Shown: one piece after another, positions 26,688-35,137 of the stretch
Layout of the letters: each line of letters starts with the position of its first letter
How positions within the stretch are numbered: position 1 is the first letter of the stretch
Assembly: GCA_028871555.1 (NCBI GenBank)
Contig: JAGWNA010000029.1
Coordinates: 1 to 35,935, forward strand
Length of the DNA: 35,935 nucleotides
Reading direction: 5' to 3'
Source of the DNA: Lysobacteraceae bacterium
GTDB taxonomy: Bacteria; Pseudomonadota; Gammaproteobacteria; Xanthomonadales; Rhodanobacteraceae
Position numbers and translations under genes: made by a program
Notes under the pieces: model-generated
The model's database searches: none
The model's input: the letters and a program-made list of their open reading frames with translations, nothing else
What the model was told of the DNA's origin: nothing

Positions 26688-27314
26688 TTACTTCGAGTAA
26701 AGCTCGACGATCAATGCTTCATTGATGTCGGACGGCAGATCGCCACGGTCCGGCACCGACTTGAATGTGCCTTCGAATTTCTTGGCATCGACCTCGACCC
26801 AGATCGGACGCAAATCCATCGTGTCGAAAATGGTTGCGGCTTCCTGTACGCGCAATTGGGCGCGCGCGCGTTCGGTCAGCGCAATAGCGTCACCGGCACT
26901 GACCTGGTAAGAAGGAATGTTCACCTTCTTGCCATTCACCAGAACTGCCTTGTGGGCAACCATCTGACGGGCCTGGGCGCGAGTGACGGCAAAGCCCATG
27001 CGATAGACGACGTTGTCCAGCCGGCTTTCGAGCAGACGCAGCAGGTTCTCGCCGGTGTTGCCCTTGAGGGTCGACGCTTTGGCGTAGTAGTTGCCGAACT
27101 GGCGCTCAAGTACGCCATAGATGCGCTTGACCTTCTGCTTCTCTCGCAACTGCACGGCGTAATCGGACATGCGCATGCGCTTGTTGGCACCATGCTGGCC
27201 GGGCTTGTTCTCCAGCTTGCACTTGGAATCCAGCGCGCGCGCCGGGCTCTTCAGACTGAGATCTGCACCCTCACGACGGGCGAGTTTGCAGGTAGCTCCA
27301 CGATAACGTGCCAT
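26688..27314 (-). CDS. rpsD: 30S ribosomal protein S4
   Basis: A 208-residue primary 16S rRNA-binding protein with the central S4 RNA-binding domain ([20 protein letters not shown]). The N-terminus lacks a Cys4 zinc site, so it is the zinc-free form. In E. coli S4 represses the alpha operon through a leader pseudoknot. The short leader predicted here before rpsM leaves little room for that structure. Confidence 0.99.
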   Translation of the reverse strand: MARYRGATCKLARREGADLSLKSPARALDSKCKLENKPGQHGANKRMRMSDYAVQLREKQKVKRIYGVLERQFGNYYAKASTLKGNTGENLLRLLESRLDNVVYRMGFAVTRAQARQMVAHKAVLVNGKKVNIPSYQVSAGDAIALTERARAQLRVQEAATIFDTMDLRPIWVEVDAKKFEGTFKSVPDRGDLPSDINEALIVELYSK

Positions 27315-27338
27315 TTTGACTATCTCTTATTGAGAAGT

Positions 27339-27386
27339 CCGGCCAAGGATGGCCGGTTCTTGATTTTCGCGATCAGGGACGATCGC
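27339..27386 (-). repeat. Paired hairpin unit A/B between rpsK and rpsD
   Basis: A: CCGGCCA (27339-27345), loop AGGA, TGGCCGG (27350-27356). B: GCGATC (27369-27374), loop AGGGAC, GATCGC (27381-27386). B begins two bases after the rpsK stop in the mRNA. Confidence 0.88.
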
Positions 27387-27388
27387 AC

Positions 27389-27775
27389 TCATACACGCCG
27401 CTTCTTGGGGGGACGGCAGCCGTTGTGCGGAATCGGCGTGACATCGATGATGTTGAGCACCTTGAAGCCCAACGCGTTAAGTGAACGCACCGCTGATTCG
27501 CGACCCGGACCGGGGCCCTTGATCCGAACCTCAACGGTTTTCACACCGTATTCGCCGGCAACACGGCCTGCCTTCTCCGCTGCCACCTGCGCAGCAAACG
27601 GAGTGGACTTGCGCGAGCCGCGGAAACCCGCGCCACCGGCAGTAGCCCACGACAAGGCGTTACCCTGACGATCGGTGATGGTGACGATAGTATTGTTGAA
27701 GGAAGCCTGGACGTGCGCCACCGCATCGGTGACAACACGCTTGATCTTCTTCTTGGTCTTGACCGGTTTAGCCAT
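27389..27775 (-). CDS. rpsK: 30S ribosomal protein S11
   Basis: A 128-residue protein of the small-subunit platform. Family motifs include [20 protein letters not shown] and the basic C-terminus [10 protein letters not shown]. Flanked on both sides by gaps carrying A/B hairpin pairs. Confidence 0.99.
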   Translation of the reverse strand: MAKPVKTKKKIKRVVTDAVAHVQASFNNTIVTITDRQGNALSWATAGGAGFRGSRKSTPFAAQVAAEKAGRVAGEYGVKTVEVRIKGPGPGRESAVRSLNALGFKVLNIIDVTPIPHNGCRPPKKRRV

Positions 27776-27801
27776 GGTTTAGAGGCTCTTCGTTAATCAG
27801 T

Positions 27802-27848
27802 GCGACCAGGCATGGCCGCTTTTTATCTTCGCGATCAGGGAAGATCGC
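27802..27848 (-). repeat. Paired hairpin unit A/B between rpsM and rpsK
   Basis: A: GCGACCA (27802-27808), loop GGCA, TGGCCGC (27813-27819), with one pair that is G-U in the mRNA. B: GCGATC (27831-27836), loop AGGGAA, GATCGC (27843-27848). B begins 10 bases after the rpsM stop. Confidence 0.82.
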
Positions 27849-27858
27849 ACTAATGCAG

Positions 27859-28215
27859 TCACTTCTTGATCGCGCGACGGGGACCCTTGCGGGTACGTGC
27901 GTTTGTACGCGTGCGCTGACCGCGCACCGGCAAACCGCGACGATGCCGCAAGCCGCGATAGCAACCCAGATCCATCAGGCGCTTGATGGCAATGCCCACT
28001 TCGCGGCGCAGATCGCCCTCGACGATGTACTTGGCGATTTCGTGGCGGATTTTCTCCACCTCGCCTTCACTGAGGGACTTGATCGGGGTGGTCGGAACCA
28101 CACCCGCATCCGCGCAGACTTTCCTGGCCCGGCTGCGGCCGATACCATAAATGCTCTGCAGGCCGACCCAGACATGTTTCTGGACCGGCAAATTGACACC
28201 CGCGATGCGCGCCAT
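27859..28215 (-). CDS. rpsM: 30S ribosomal protein S13
   Basis: A 118-residue protein of the small-subunit head. Start [20 protein letters not shown], the helix-two-turn-helix region and the basic tail ([21 protein letters not shown]) are typical. It is the first gene of the alpha operon and follows secY directly, without rpmJ. GGAG lies about 10 bases before the ATG. Confidence 0.99.
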   Translation of the reverse strand: MARIAGVNLPVQKHVWVGLQSIYGIGRSRARKVCADAGVVPTTPIKSLSEGEVEKIRHEIAKYIVEGDLRREVGIAIKRLMDLGCYRGLRHRRGLPVRGQRTRTNARTRKGPRRAIKK

Positions 28216-28257
28216 GATGTACTTTCTCCGATGCGTTTCGTGCGCGGTAAACGCGCA

Positions 28258-28286
28258 ATTCTAACCTGAATTACGGTAACTGGAAA
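28258..28286 (-). promoter_or_regulatory. Probable alpha-operon promoter before rpsM
   Basis: On the minus strand TTTCCA (28286-28281, 4 of 6) and TAGAAT (28263-28258, 5 of 6) are exactly 17 bases apart. Predicted start near 28251 gives a leader of about 36 bases. It lies in the 128-base secY-rpsM gap, where an alpha-operon promoter would be expected. Confidence 0.6.
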
Positions 28287-28343
28287 GCCCTGCGACACCG
28301 CGGTGCCGCCACTTCCCGACCCTGTGGCCATCCGCGCGCAGTA

Positions 28344-29666
28344 TCAGCTGCGACGAAGATTGGCCTTCTTGAGCAAACTCTCGTACTGATGACTGACCAG
28401 ATGCGCCTGCACCTGTGCCGTAAAATCCATCACCACTACCACCACGATCAGCAGCGACGTGCCGCCAAAATAGAACGGGACATGCCAGGCGGCCTGCATG
28501 AACGACGGAACCAGGCAAACCAGCACCAGATACAGCGCGCCGACGCCGGTCAGGCGGGTCATCACCGAATCGACGTAACTGGCCGTGGCCCGACCCGGAC
28601 GAATCCCGGGAATCAATGCTCCCGATCGCTTGAGGTTGTCGGCCGTCTCCTCGGCGTTGAACACGATCGCCGTATAGAAAAAGGCGAACGCGATCACCAG
28701 TACCGAAAACACGATGTCATGCAATGGATTGCCGGGGCTCAGCGACTGCGTCAGGTCCTGCAGCCAGCGCGATTGATGACCTGCGCTGAACCAAGTAACA
28801 GCCGTTGCCGGAAACATCAGCAAGCTCGAGGCGAAGATCGGCGGAATCACGCCCGACATGTTGATCTTCAAAGGCAGGTGCGAGCTCTGATTCTGGTAAG
28901 CCCGCTGACCGCCGGATCGCCGCGCGTAATTCACCGTGATGCGCCGCTGGGCGCGCTCCATGAATACCACGAACGCCGTGACCGCCAGCACCAGACCGAA
29001 CACCATGAGCAGCATCAGCACCGTCAACTCGCCGTTGTTGGCCATGCCCAGGGTATGCACGACCGCCCCCGGCAACCCGGCGACGATACCGGCGAAGATC
29101 AGCAGCGAAATCCCGTTGCCGATGCCGCGCTCGGTCATCTGCTCACCCAGCCACATAAGGAACATCGTGCCTGCGGTAAGACCGACCACCGACGACATGA
29201 TGAAACCGAAACCCGGCGTATAGACCACCGCTGCGCCACCGGATGCGACCTGCCCTTGCAACGCCATGGCGATGCCGAACGACTGGAAAGCCGCCAGGCC
29301 CACCGTGGCAAAGCGGGTATACATCGTCATCTTGCGCTTGCCGGACTCGCCTTCCTTGCGCAACCCCTGCAGACTCGGAACCACCGACCCCATCATCTGG
29401 AACACGATCGACGCCGAGATATACGGGATCACGCCCAACGCGAATATCGAAAACCGTGCCAACGCACCACCCGAGAACATGTTGAACATGTCCATCAGGC
29501 CGTTGCCGTTGACCAGGCTGGTCATCGCCTCCGGATTGACGCCGGGTACCGGGATGAACGAACCAAGCCGGAACACCACCAATGCGCCAATCACGAAGAA
29601 AATGCGCTGGCGAAGCTCTGTCAGCTTGCCCAGTTTGCCGAGTGCATTGCCCTTGGCTGCAGCCAC
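28344..29666 (-). CDS. secY: Preprotein translocase subunit SecY
   Basis: The 440-residue core channel of the Sec translocon, with ten hydrophobic segments. Visible signatures include [17 protein letters not shown] (TM2), [20 protein letters not shown] and the [18 protein letters not shown] cytosolic loop. It sits between rplO (six-base gap) and rpsM, the usual position at the end of the spc operon. Confidence 0.99.
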   Translation of the reverse strand: MAAAKGNALGKLGKLTELRQRIFFVIGALVVFRLGSFIPVPGVNPEAMTSLVNGNGLMDMFNMFSGGALARFSIFALGVIPYISASIVFQMMGSVVPSLQGLRKEGESGKRKMTMYTRFATVGLAAFQSFGIAMALQGQVASGGAAVVYTPGFGFIMSSVVGLTAGTMFLMWLGEQMTERGIGNGISLLIFAGIVAGLPGAVVHTLGMANNGELTVLMLLMVFGLVLAVTAFVVFMERAQRRITVNYARRSGGQRAYQNQSSHLPLKINMSGVIPPIFASSLLMFPATAVTWFSAGHQSRWLQDLTQSLSPGNPLHDIVFSVLVIAFAFFYTAIVFNAEETADNLKRSGALIPGIRPGRATASYVDSVMTRLTGVGALYLVLVCLVPSFMQAAWHVPFYFGGTSLLIVVVVVMDFTAQVQAHLVSHQYESLLKKANLRRS

Positions 29667-29672
29667 AGTCGA

Positions 29673-30104
29673 TTACTCCACGCTGCCGCCGGCAGCTTCG
29701 ATGGCTGCCTTGGCGCCGGCGGTAGCCAGCAAGCCGGACAACTTCACCGCGCGACCGATTTCACCCTTGAGAACCACCTTGACCTTCTTCGCACGACTGC
29801 TGATCAGACCAGCCTTGTGCAGTGCCACGACGTCAATCACCTCGACCTTGAGATTGGCCAGCTGATACAGGAACACTTCCTGACTCTCGGCCTTCTTCAG
29901 CGAACGGAAGCCCACCTTCGGCAACCTGCGCTGCAGCGGCATCTGGCCGCCCTCGAAACCGTACTTGTGGGTGCCGCCCGCGCGGGCATGCTGACCCTTG
30001 TGACCGCGACCGGCGGTCTTGCCAAGGCCCGAACCGATACCGCGAGCAACGCGCAGGCGCGTCTTGTGCGAACCGGCGGCCGGCTGGATGTCATTCAGAC
30101 GCAT
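29673..30104 (-). CDS. rplO: 50S ribosomal protein L15
   Basis: A 143-residue late-assembling protein of the large subunit. The Gly-rich N-terminus ([20 protein letters not shown]) and the C-terminal [12 protein letters not shown] are diagnostic. Six bases separate its stop from the secY start. Confidence 0.99.
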   Translation of the reverse strand: MRLNDIQPAAGSHKTRLRVARGIGSGLGKTAGRGHKGQHARAGGTHKYGFEGGQMPLQRRLPKVGFRSLKKAESQEVFLYQLANLKVEVIDVVALHKAGLISSRAKKVKVVLKGEIGRAVKLSGLLATAGAKAAIEAAGGSVE

Positions 30105-30141
30105 GATTGTTATCCTCTAAACAGGCTTCCTGCCCGGGAAC

Positions 30142-30159
30142 CCGGCCATCCATGACCGG
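30142..30159 (+). repeat. Single A-type hairpin in inverted orientation, rpmD-rplO gap
   Basis: CCGGCCA (30142-30148), loop TCCA, TGACCGG (30153-30159); one pair is G-U in the mRNA. The loop is TCCA rather than NGGA on the plus strand, so the element is inverted relative to the others. It lies nine bases after the rpmD stop. Confidence 0.8.
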
Positions 30160-30168
30160 ACTGTTCGA

Positions 30169-30372
30169 TTAATCTTCGACCCGGACCAGGTAGTACACCG
30201 TGTTGATCAGGCCGCGAACCTGCGGGCTGTCCTTCAGTTCACGGACGTCGTTGATCTTGCCGAGGCCCAGCGCCTTTACGCTGAGACGGTGACGCGCCTG
30301 GACGCCGCCCAGGCTCTTGACCAGGCGCACGCGCAGGGTCTTGTCGGCGGTTGATTGTGATGACTTAGCCAT
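30169..30372 (-). CDS. rpmD: 50S ribosomal protein L30
   Basis: A 67-residue protein with the L30 core ([17 protein letters not shown] and a C-terminal VYYLVRVE). Its ATG at 30372 lies inside the end of rpsE (8-base overlap), with GAGG placed within the rpsE coding region, suggesting coupled translation. A longer in-frame extension to 30459 is not supported. Confidence 0.98.
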   Translation of the reverse strand: MAKSSQSTADKTLRVRLVKSLGGVQARHRLSVKALGLGKINDVRELKDSPQVRGLINTVYYLVRVED

Positions 30373-30874
30373 TGCCCAGCACCTCTTCCAGCGTCTTGCC
30401 ACGCTTGGCGGCGATTTTCTTGGGCGAGGCGACAGCCTGCAGGCCCTTGATGGTGGCACGCACCAGATTGATCGGGTTGCGCGAACCCACCGCCTTGGCC
30501 AGCACGTTCTTCACGCCGACCACTTCCAGCACCGCGCGCATGGCGCCACCGGCAATCACGCCGGTACCCTCGGAGGCCGGCTGCATATAGACGCGTGCCG
30601 CACCGTGGTTAGCCTTGATGGCGTACCACAGGGTGCCGTTGTTCAGTTCAATGCTGACCATCTGGCGCCGGGCACGTTCCATCGCCTTGGAAATGGCGAC
30701 CGGCACTTCGCGCGCCTTGCCATAGCCGAAGCCGACCTTGCCCTCACCGTCACCGACCACGGTCAGTGCGGTGAAGCTCATCTGGCGGCCACCCTTCACG
30801 GTCTTGGCCACGCGGTTGACGGCAATCAGCTTTTCAAGCAATCCGTCCGAATTTTCGCGATCGTTAGAAGACAT
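30365..30874 (-). CDS. rpsE: 30S ribosomal protein S5
   Basis: A 169-residue protein acting in decoding accuracy. The double-stranded-RNA-binding-like N-terminal domain contains [20 protein letters not shown] and [19 protein letters not shown]. The C-terminus carries the [20 protein letters not shown] segment. The gap before it holds a run of small stem-loops. Confidence 0.99.
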   Translation of the reverse strand: MSSNDRENSDGLLEKLIAVNRVAKTVKGGRQMSFTALTVVGDGEGKVGFGYGKAREVPVAISKAMERARRQMVSIELNNGTLWYAIKANHGAARVYMQPASEGTGVIAGGAMRAVLEVVGVKNVLAKAVGSRNPINLVRATIKGLQAVASPKKIAAKRGKTLEEVLGNG

Positions 30875-30890
30875 GTTTTTTTTCCATGTG

Positions 30891-30987
30891 CCCGGCTGAC
30901 CGGGACTTTGCTTGCGGCTGAGCCGCTTGGAGTTGTAGGTGCAACTGCTGGAATCAATCTATCCGGAAGGATGTCCTGGATTCCGGA
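30891..30987. repeat. Run of four small stem-loops in the rplR-rpsE gap
   Basis: Four non-overlapping inverted repeats: 30891-30895/30900-30904 (CCCGG, loop CTGA); 30914-30918/30922-30926 (GCGGC, loop TGA); 30931-30935/30942-30946 (AGTTG); 30962-30968/30981-30987 (TCCGGAA, with inner GGA/TCC). Together they nearly fill the 120-base gap. They do not match the A/B units in sequence. Confidence 0.7.
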
Positions 30988-30994
30988 ATGTCTT

Positions 30995-31348
30995 TTAGAA
31001 CTTCAGACCCGCTTCGCGAGCCGCCTCGGCCAGCGCCTTGATTCGACCGTGATAACGGAAGCCGGAGCGGTCGAATGCCACCGCCTCGATGCCTGCCGCT
31101 ACTGCACGCTCGGCAACAGCCTTGCCTACAGCTGCCGCGGCGGCGATGTTCTTGGTGCCCTTGAGGCCCTCGGCCACCGATTTCTGCACGGTGGAAGCTG
31201 CCGCCACCACGTTCAGGCCCGATGCGTCGAACACCTGCGCGTAGATGTGCTGCCCCGTGCGATGCACCGAAAGGCGTGGCACCGCCAATTTGCGGATATG
31301 GCAACGCGTGGACTTGGCACGGCGCAGGCGATTTTCGTTTTTGTTCAT
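30995..31348 (-). CDS. rplR: 50S ribosomal protein L18
   Basis: A 117-residue 5S rRNA-binding protein with the family segments [15 protein letters not shown] and [21 protein letters not shown] choose ATG at 31348 because AAGGA is 9 bases upstream and the length equals that of E. coli. The ATG at 31354 leaves only three bases to the site. Confidence 0.98.
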   Translation of the reverse strand: MNKNENRLRRAKSTRCHIRKLAVPRLSVHRTGQHIYAQVFDASGLNVVAAASTVQKSVAEGLKGTKNIAAAAAVGKAVAERAVAAGIEAVAFDRSGFRYHGRIKALAEAAREAGLKF

Positions 31349-31404
31349 TGTCATGATTCCTTGAAAGCGGATCGGCTAGTGGGGACTGGGCTCTTTTGAA
31401 GAGT

Positions 31405-31441
31405 CCGGCCATGGATGGCCGGTCTTCGCGGAGGGACCCGC
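31405..31441 (-). repeat. Paired hairpin unit A/B between rplF and rplR
   Basis: A: CCGGCCA (31405-31411), loop TGGA, TGGCCGG (31416-31422). B: GCGG (31428-31431), loop AGGGAC, CCGC (31438-31441), whose stem sequence differs from the other B copies while its loop is the same. B begins one base after the rplF stop. A third small stem CTCTT/AAGAG lies at 31391-31403. Confidence 0.85.
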
Positions 31442-31442
31442 A

Positions 31443-31970
31443 TTACGCCTTCTTGGCTTCCTTCAACGTGATCTTCTCGCCGGCATAGCGCACACCCTTG
31501 CCCTTGTAGGGCTCCGGTGGACGGAAGCCGCGAATCTTGGCCGCCACCTGACCCACGTGCTGCTTGTCGAAGCCCTTGATCACGACTTCGGTTTGCGTCG
31601 GGGTTTCGAGGCTGATGCCTTCCGGCGCATCGAACACGACCGGATGGGAGTACCCGAGGCTCAGGTTCAGCGACTTGCCCTGCATGGAGGCACGGTAACC
31701 CACGCCGACCAGCTCCAGCTTGCGCTCATACCCATCGGACACGCCCTTGACCATGTTGGCCAGAAGTGCGCGGGTGGTACCGCCGAATTTGTCCTCGGAA
31801 CCCTCGGCAAGTCCTATGGTAACGACCCCATTGTCCACGGCGACAGACACGCCGGGGAGGTGATGCAAGGACAGCGAACCCTTGGGACCCTTGACGGTGA
31901 TGCTGTCGACAGCGACGGTCAGCTCCACGCCCTTGGGCAGAGTAATCGGTTGTTTGGCAACACGTGACAT
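31443..31970 (-). CDS. rplF: 50S ribosomal protein L6
   Basis: A 175-residue protein near the sarcin-ricin loop. Start [19 protein letters not shown] and C-terminal [17 protein letters not shown] are diagnostic. It follows rpsH after 11 bases. Confidence 0.99.
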   Translation of the reverse strand: MSRVAKQPITLPKGVELTVAVDSITVKGPKGSLSLHHLPGVSVAVDNGVVTIGLAEGSEDKFGGTTRALLANMVKGVSDGYERKLELVGVGYRASMQGKSLNLSLGYSHPVVFDAPEGISLETPTQTEVVIKGFDKQHVGQVAAKIRGFRPPEPYKGKGVRYAGEKITLKEAKKA

Positions 31971-31981
31971 CGAAAGACTCC

Positions 31982-32377
31982 TTATGCCACTTGGCCAATG
32001 ACTTCGCCGCCCAGACCCTTGGCACGGGCCTGCGCATCAGTCAACAGACCAGCGGAAGTCGAGATGATCGAAATACCCAGGCCGCCGAGAACTTTCGGCA
32101 GTTCGTCCTTGCCGCGATACACACGCAGTCCGGAGCGGCTGACACGGGAGATGGTCTCGATGGCTGGCTGGCCATCGAAATACTTGAGCTTGATCTCGAG
32201 CACCGGCTTGCCTTCCACCTCGGAAGCCTTTGCATCAAGGATATAGCCCTCGTTCTTGAGTAGGTCGGCGATCGCCAACTTCAGTTTCGACGACGGCATA
32301 CGCACGGTCGGCTTGCCCATGGCCTGGGCATTGCGGACACGCGTAAACAGATCGGCGATGGGATCAGTCATGCTCAT
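31982..32377 (-). CDS. rpsH: 30S ribosomal protein S8
   Basis: A 131-residue protein, in E. coli the translational repressor of the spc operon. [10 protein letters not shown] at the start and [16 protein letters not shown] near the end fit. ATG at 32377 has AAGGA 7 bases upstream and matches the E. coli MSM start. The open frame continues another 72 codons upstream without family similarity. It stands 225 bases after rpsN, the longest gap in the cluster. Confidence 0.98.
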   Translation of the reverse strand: MSMTDPIADLFTRVRNAQAMGKPTVRMPSSKLKLAIADLLKNEGYILDAKASEVEGKPVLEIKLKYFDGQPAIETISRVSRSGLRVYRGKDELPKVLGGLGISIISTSAGLLTDAQARAKGLGGEVIGQVA

Positions 32378-32474
32378 GAAATAGTCCTTCAGAGTGCACC
32401 GATATCCGATAAAACCGGAAATCAATTGGATTGTGAGCCGATACGGCAACCGGCCTGCTTTGCGCAGACCGCCG

Positions 32475-32483
32475 ACTATATCA
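32475..32483 (-). promoter_or_regulatory. Extended -10 promoter candidate before rpsH
   Basis: On the minus strand TGATATAGT (32483-32475) fits TGnTATAAT with one mismatch. No clear -35, as allowed for extended -10 promoters. It would start transcription about 90 bases before rpsH, inside the long rpsN-rpsH gap. Confidence 0.45.
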
Positions 32484-32527
32484 GCTTTACCTGGTTTTAG
32501 CGAACTTCGTGCGAGGAGTCGCATCAA

Positions 32528-32562
32528 CGGCTGCAACATCAGCAGCCGGCCGAATCGGCCGC
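32528..32562. repeat. Stem-loops after rpsN
   Basis: A 7-bp stem (CGGCTGC 32528-32534 with GCAGCCG 32542-32548) and a partly overlapping palindrome centred near 32553 (GGCC, GAATC, GGCC). They lie some 40-75 bases after the rpsN stop and upstream of the promoter candidate; they may slow or end transcription or be processing sites. Confidence 0.45.
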
Positions 32563-32602
32563 GAAACCACGGCTTCGCCAACCGATCCTGCAAATCTTTG
32601 TA

Positions 32603-32908
32603 TTACCAGCTGGCCTTGCGCAGACCGGGTACGTCCCCGCGCATGGTTGCTTCGCGCAGCTTGTTGCGACCGAGGCCGAACTTGGCATAAACCGCACGCG
32701 GACGACCGGTCAAGGCGCAACGCGTGCGCTGGCGTACCGGACTGGCGTCGCGCGGCAGCTTCTGCAGCTTGGCCTGCGCTTCCATCTTCTCCTCATAGGA
32801 GGCGGTGGAGCTCAGCACGATTGCCTTGAACCCGCTGCGCACGGCAGCGTACTTCTTGACGAGTTTGATCCGCTTGATGTCGCGGTTCACCATTGATGTC
32901 TTGGCCAT
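32603..32908 (-). CDS. rpsN: 30S ribosomal protein S14 (zinc-free form)
   Basis: A 101-residue protein. Start [20 protein letters not shown] and end [20 protein letters not shown] are diagnostic. No CxxC pairs are present, so it is the long, zinc-independent type. ATG at 32908 is chosen over the extension to 32941. Confidence 0.98.
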   Translation of the reverse strand: MAKTSMVNRDIKRIKLVKKYAAVRSGFKAIVLSSTASYEEKMEAQAKLQKLPRDASPVRQRTRCALTGRPRAVYAKFGLGRNKLREATMRGDVPGLRKASW

Positions 32909-32933
32909 GAGTAAATCTTCTCTCTTGAAGAGT

Positions 32934-32975
32934 CCGGCCATGGATGGCCGGTTTTCTCTCGATCACGGATGATCG
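32934..32975 (-). repeat. Paired hairpin unit A/B between rplE and rpsN
   Basis: A: CCGGCCA (32934-32940), loop TGGA, TGGCCGG (32945-32951). B: CGATCA (32960-32965), loop CGGA, TGATCG (32970-32975). B begins one base after the rplE stop. A third small stem CTCTT/AAGAG lies at 32922-32932, next to the rpsN ribosome-binding region. Confidence 0.9.
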
Positions 32976-32976
32976 T

Positions 32977-33516
32977 TCAATTCCTGAACGGAAAGCTGAA
33001 CGCCGCCAGCAGTGCCTTGGCTTCGTCGTCGGTCTTGGCGGTGGTGGTGATGGATATGTCCATGCCACGCAGCGCATCGACCTGGTCGAAGTCGATTTCA
33101 GGGAAGATGATCTGTTCCTTGATACCGAAGTTGTAGTTGCCGCGGCCGTCGAAGGCCTTGCCCGAGACACCGCGGAAGTCGCGCACGCGTGGCAGCGAGA
33201 TGTTGATCAGGCGATCGAGAAACTCGAACATCTGGGCACGACGCAAGGTGACCTTGCAGCCGATCGGCCAGCCGTCGCGGATCTTGAACGAAGCCACGGA
33301 AACCCGGGCCTTGGTCGTGATCGGCTTCTGGCCGGCGATCTTGGCCATGTCGGCGACCGCATTCTCGAGCACTTTCTTGTTGCCCGCCGCTTCGCCCACG
33401 CCCATGTTCAGCGTGATCTTGGTGATGCGCGGAACCTGCATCACGTTCTTGTAGCCGAACTGCTCGGTGAGCTTGGCCACTACCTGGTCTTTGTAGAAAT
33501 TTTCAAGGCGCGTCAT
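32977..33516 (-). CDS. rplE: 50S ribosomal protein L5
   Basis: A 179-residue 5S rRNA-binding protein. [20 protein letters not shown] and [19 protein letters not shown] are typical. Full length; 11 bases after rplX. Confidence 0.99.
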   Translation of the reverse strand: MTRLENFYKDQVVAKLTEQFGYKNVMQVPRITKITLNMGVGEAAGNKKVLENAVADMAKIAGQKPITTKARVSVASFKIRDGWPIGCKVTLRRAQMFEFLDRLINISLPRVRDFRGVSGKAFDGRGNYNFGIKEQIIFPEIDFDQVDALRGMDISITTTAKTDDEAKALLAAFSFPFRN

Positions 33517-33527
33517 GATCGTGTTCC

Positions 33528-33842
33528 TTACGCGTCCACGACCTCGCCAGACGAACGGAACACGCGGACCTTGCGCCCATCTTCGAGCGTTCTGGTGCCG
33601 ACGCGTTCACCCTTGTTCGTGGCGGGGTTGAACAGCTGCACATTGGAGAGATGGATCGAGGCCTCACGCTCGACGATGCCGCCGGCCTGATTGGCCTGCG
33701 GATTCGGCTTGGTGTGGCGCTTGACCAGATTCACGTTGGAGACGAACACCCGATCGCCTGCAACACGCAGCACATCGCCGCGTTGACCCTTGTTCTTGCC
33801 GGTGATCACGAGGACCTGATCACCCTTGCGGATACGGTTCAT
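33528..33842 (-). CDS. rplX: 50S ribosomal protein L24
   Basis: A 104-residue assembly-initiating protein with a KOW motif ([20 protein letters not shown]). [20 protein letters not shown] is typical. 14 bases after rplN. Confidence 0.99.
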   Translation of the reverse strand: MNRIRKGDQVLVITGKNKGQRGDVLRVAGDRVFVSNVNLVKRHTKPNPQANQAGGIVEREASIHLSNVQLFNPATNKGERVGTRTLEDGRKVRVFRSSGEVVDA

Positions 33843-33856
33843 AGTGTGATCTCCGC

Positions 33857-34225
33857 TCAGAGCACTTCGGGCGCGAGCGAGACGATCTTCATGAACTTCT
33901 CGCTGCGCAGCTCGCGCGTCACCGGCCCGAAAATACGGGTGCCGATCGGCTCGAGCTTGTTGTTGAGGAGCACCGCTGCATTGCCGTCGAAACGGATCAG
34001 CGAGCCATCGGGACGGCGCACGCCCTTGGCGGTACGTACCACCACGGCATTGTAGACCTCGCCCTTCTTCACCTTGCCGCGCGGAATGGCATCCTTCACG
34101 GTGACCTTGATCACATCACCGATCGATGCGTAGCGGCGCTTGGAGCCACCAAGCACCTTGATGCACATCATCAGCTTCGCGCCGCTGTTGTCCGCTGCGG
34201 ATAGCGTGCTTTGCACTTGGATCAT
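33857..34225 (-). CDS. rplN: 50S ribosomal protein L14
   Basis: A 122-residue protein at the subunit interface. Start [20 protein letters not shown] and end [12 protein letters not shown] are diagnostic. First gene of the spc group by E. coli convention. Confidence 0.99.
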   Translation of the reverse strand: MIQVQSTLSAADNSGAKLMMCIKVLGGSKRRYASIGDVIKVTVKDAIPRGKVKKGEVYNAVVVRTAKGVRRPDGSLIRFDGNAAVLLNNKLEPIGTRIFGPVTRELRSEKFMKIVSLAPEVL

Positions 34226-34239
34226 GTCTGCACCCCTCC

Positions 34240-34515
34240 TTAGACGTTGGCGCGCGTGATGATTTCAACCACGCGGTGATGTTTGGTCTTGGACAGCGGA
34301 CGACATTCCGCGATGCGCACGAAATCGCCCTCGTTCGCACCGAGATCGTCCTGCGCATGCAGCTTGGTCGAACGACGGATGGTCTTGCCGAGCAGCCAAT
34401 GCTGTACCTGGCGTTCGACCAGCACGGTGACCGTCTTGTCCATCTTGTTGCTGGTAACACGCCCTTCGAGGGTGCGCGCCTGCTTTTTTTCCACTTGAAT
34501 CTGGTTGTCGCTCAT
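34240..34515 (-). CDS. rpsQ: 30S ribosomal protein S17
   Basis: A 91-residue OB-fold protein. [20 protein letters not shown] and [19 protein letters not shown] are typical. Last gene of the S10 group by E. coli convention; only 14 bases separate it from rplN and no promoter is apparent in that gap. Confidence 0.99.
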   Translation of the reverse strand: MSDNQIQVEKKQARTLEGRVTSNKMDKTVTVLVERQVQHWLLGKTIRRSTKLHAQDDLGANEGDFVRIAECRPLSKTKHHRVVEIITRANV

Positions 34516-34527
34516 GTCCGCCGTCCC

Positions 34528-34713
34528 TTACTTCTTTTCGCCGAGCACGAATTTCGTGCGGGCGATGTCACGCCGAACGCGGCGTAGCTGGTGCGGCTGA
34601 GTGAGCTGACCAGAGCCTTTTTGCATGCGCAGATTGAACTGCTCCTTGCGCAGGTCCAGCAGATGCTGCTTCAACTCGTCGACCGACTGGTTGTTGATAT
34701 CTTTGGTGGCCAT
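34528..34713 (-). CDS. rpmC: 50S ribosomal protein L29
   Basis: A 61-residue helical protein near the tunnel exit. [20 protein letters not shown] and the [11 protein letters not shown] segment are diagnostic. Its ATG at 34713 shares one base with the rplP stop (TGATG), so translation is probably coupled. Confidence 0.98.
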   Translation of the reverse strand: MATKDINNQSVDELKQHLLDLRKEQFNLRMQKGSGQLTQPHQLRRVRRDIARTKFVLGEKK

Positions 34714-35126
34714 CACATCACCGCCCTGGTCACAAACTGGGTCTGCACCGACAGCTTCGCAGCGGCCAGACGGAACGCCTCGCGCGCCGTGATCTCGTCG
34801 ACGCCCTCGATTTCATAGAGCATGCGGCCCGGCTGGATCGGCGCGACCCAGAACTCGACGCTGCCCTTGCCCGAGCCCATGCGGACTTCGATCGGCTTCT
34901 TGGTGATCGGCTTGTCCGGGAACACGCGGATCCAAAGCTTGCCGCCGCGCTTCACGAAACGGGTGATGCAGCGACGTGCGGATTCGATCTGCCGTGCCGT
35001 CAAGCGGCCATGCGTCGTTGCCTTCAGTCCGTATTCGCCGAAACTGACGAGATTGGACGACTGTGCGAGACCGTAGTTACGGCCCTTGAACTGCTTGCGG
35101 TATTTGGTGCGCTTGGGTTGCAACAT
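34713..35126 (-). CDS. rplP: 50S ribosomal protein L16
   Basis: A 137-residue protein near the peptidyl-transferase centre and tRNA sites. Start [20 protein letters not shown] and [20 protein letters not shown] are diagnostic. 11 bases after rpsC. Confidence 0.99.
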   Translation of the reverse strand: MLQPKRTKYRKQFKGRNYGLAQSSNLVSFGEYGLKATTHGRLTARQIESARRCITRFVKRGGKLWIRVFPDKPITKKPIEVRMGSGKGSVEFWVAPIQPGRMLYEIEGVDEITAREAFRLAAAKLSVQTQFVTRAVM

Positions 35127-35137
35127 GGCAACTCTCC

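Noticed and set aside
28216..28343. A possible rpmJ between secY and rpsM
   Set aside because: No 37-38 codon frame with the L36 Cys/His pattern is present on the minus strand.
32378..32593. In-frame 72-codon extension of rpsH, or a separate small gene in the gap
   Set aside because: S8 matches its family exactly from the ATG at 32377 with a good ribosome-binding site; the extension shows no similarity and overlaps promoter- and hairpin-like sequence.
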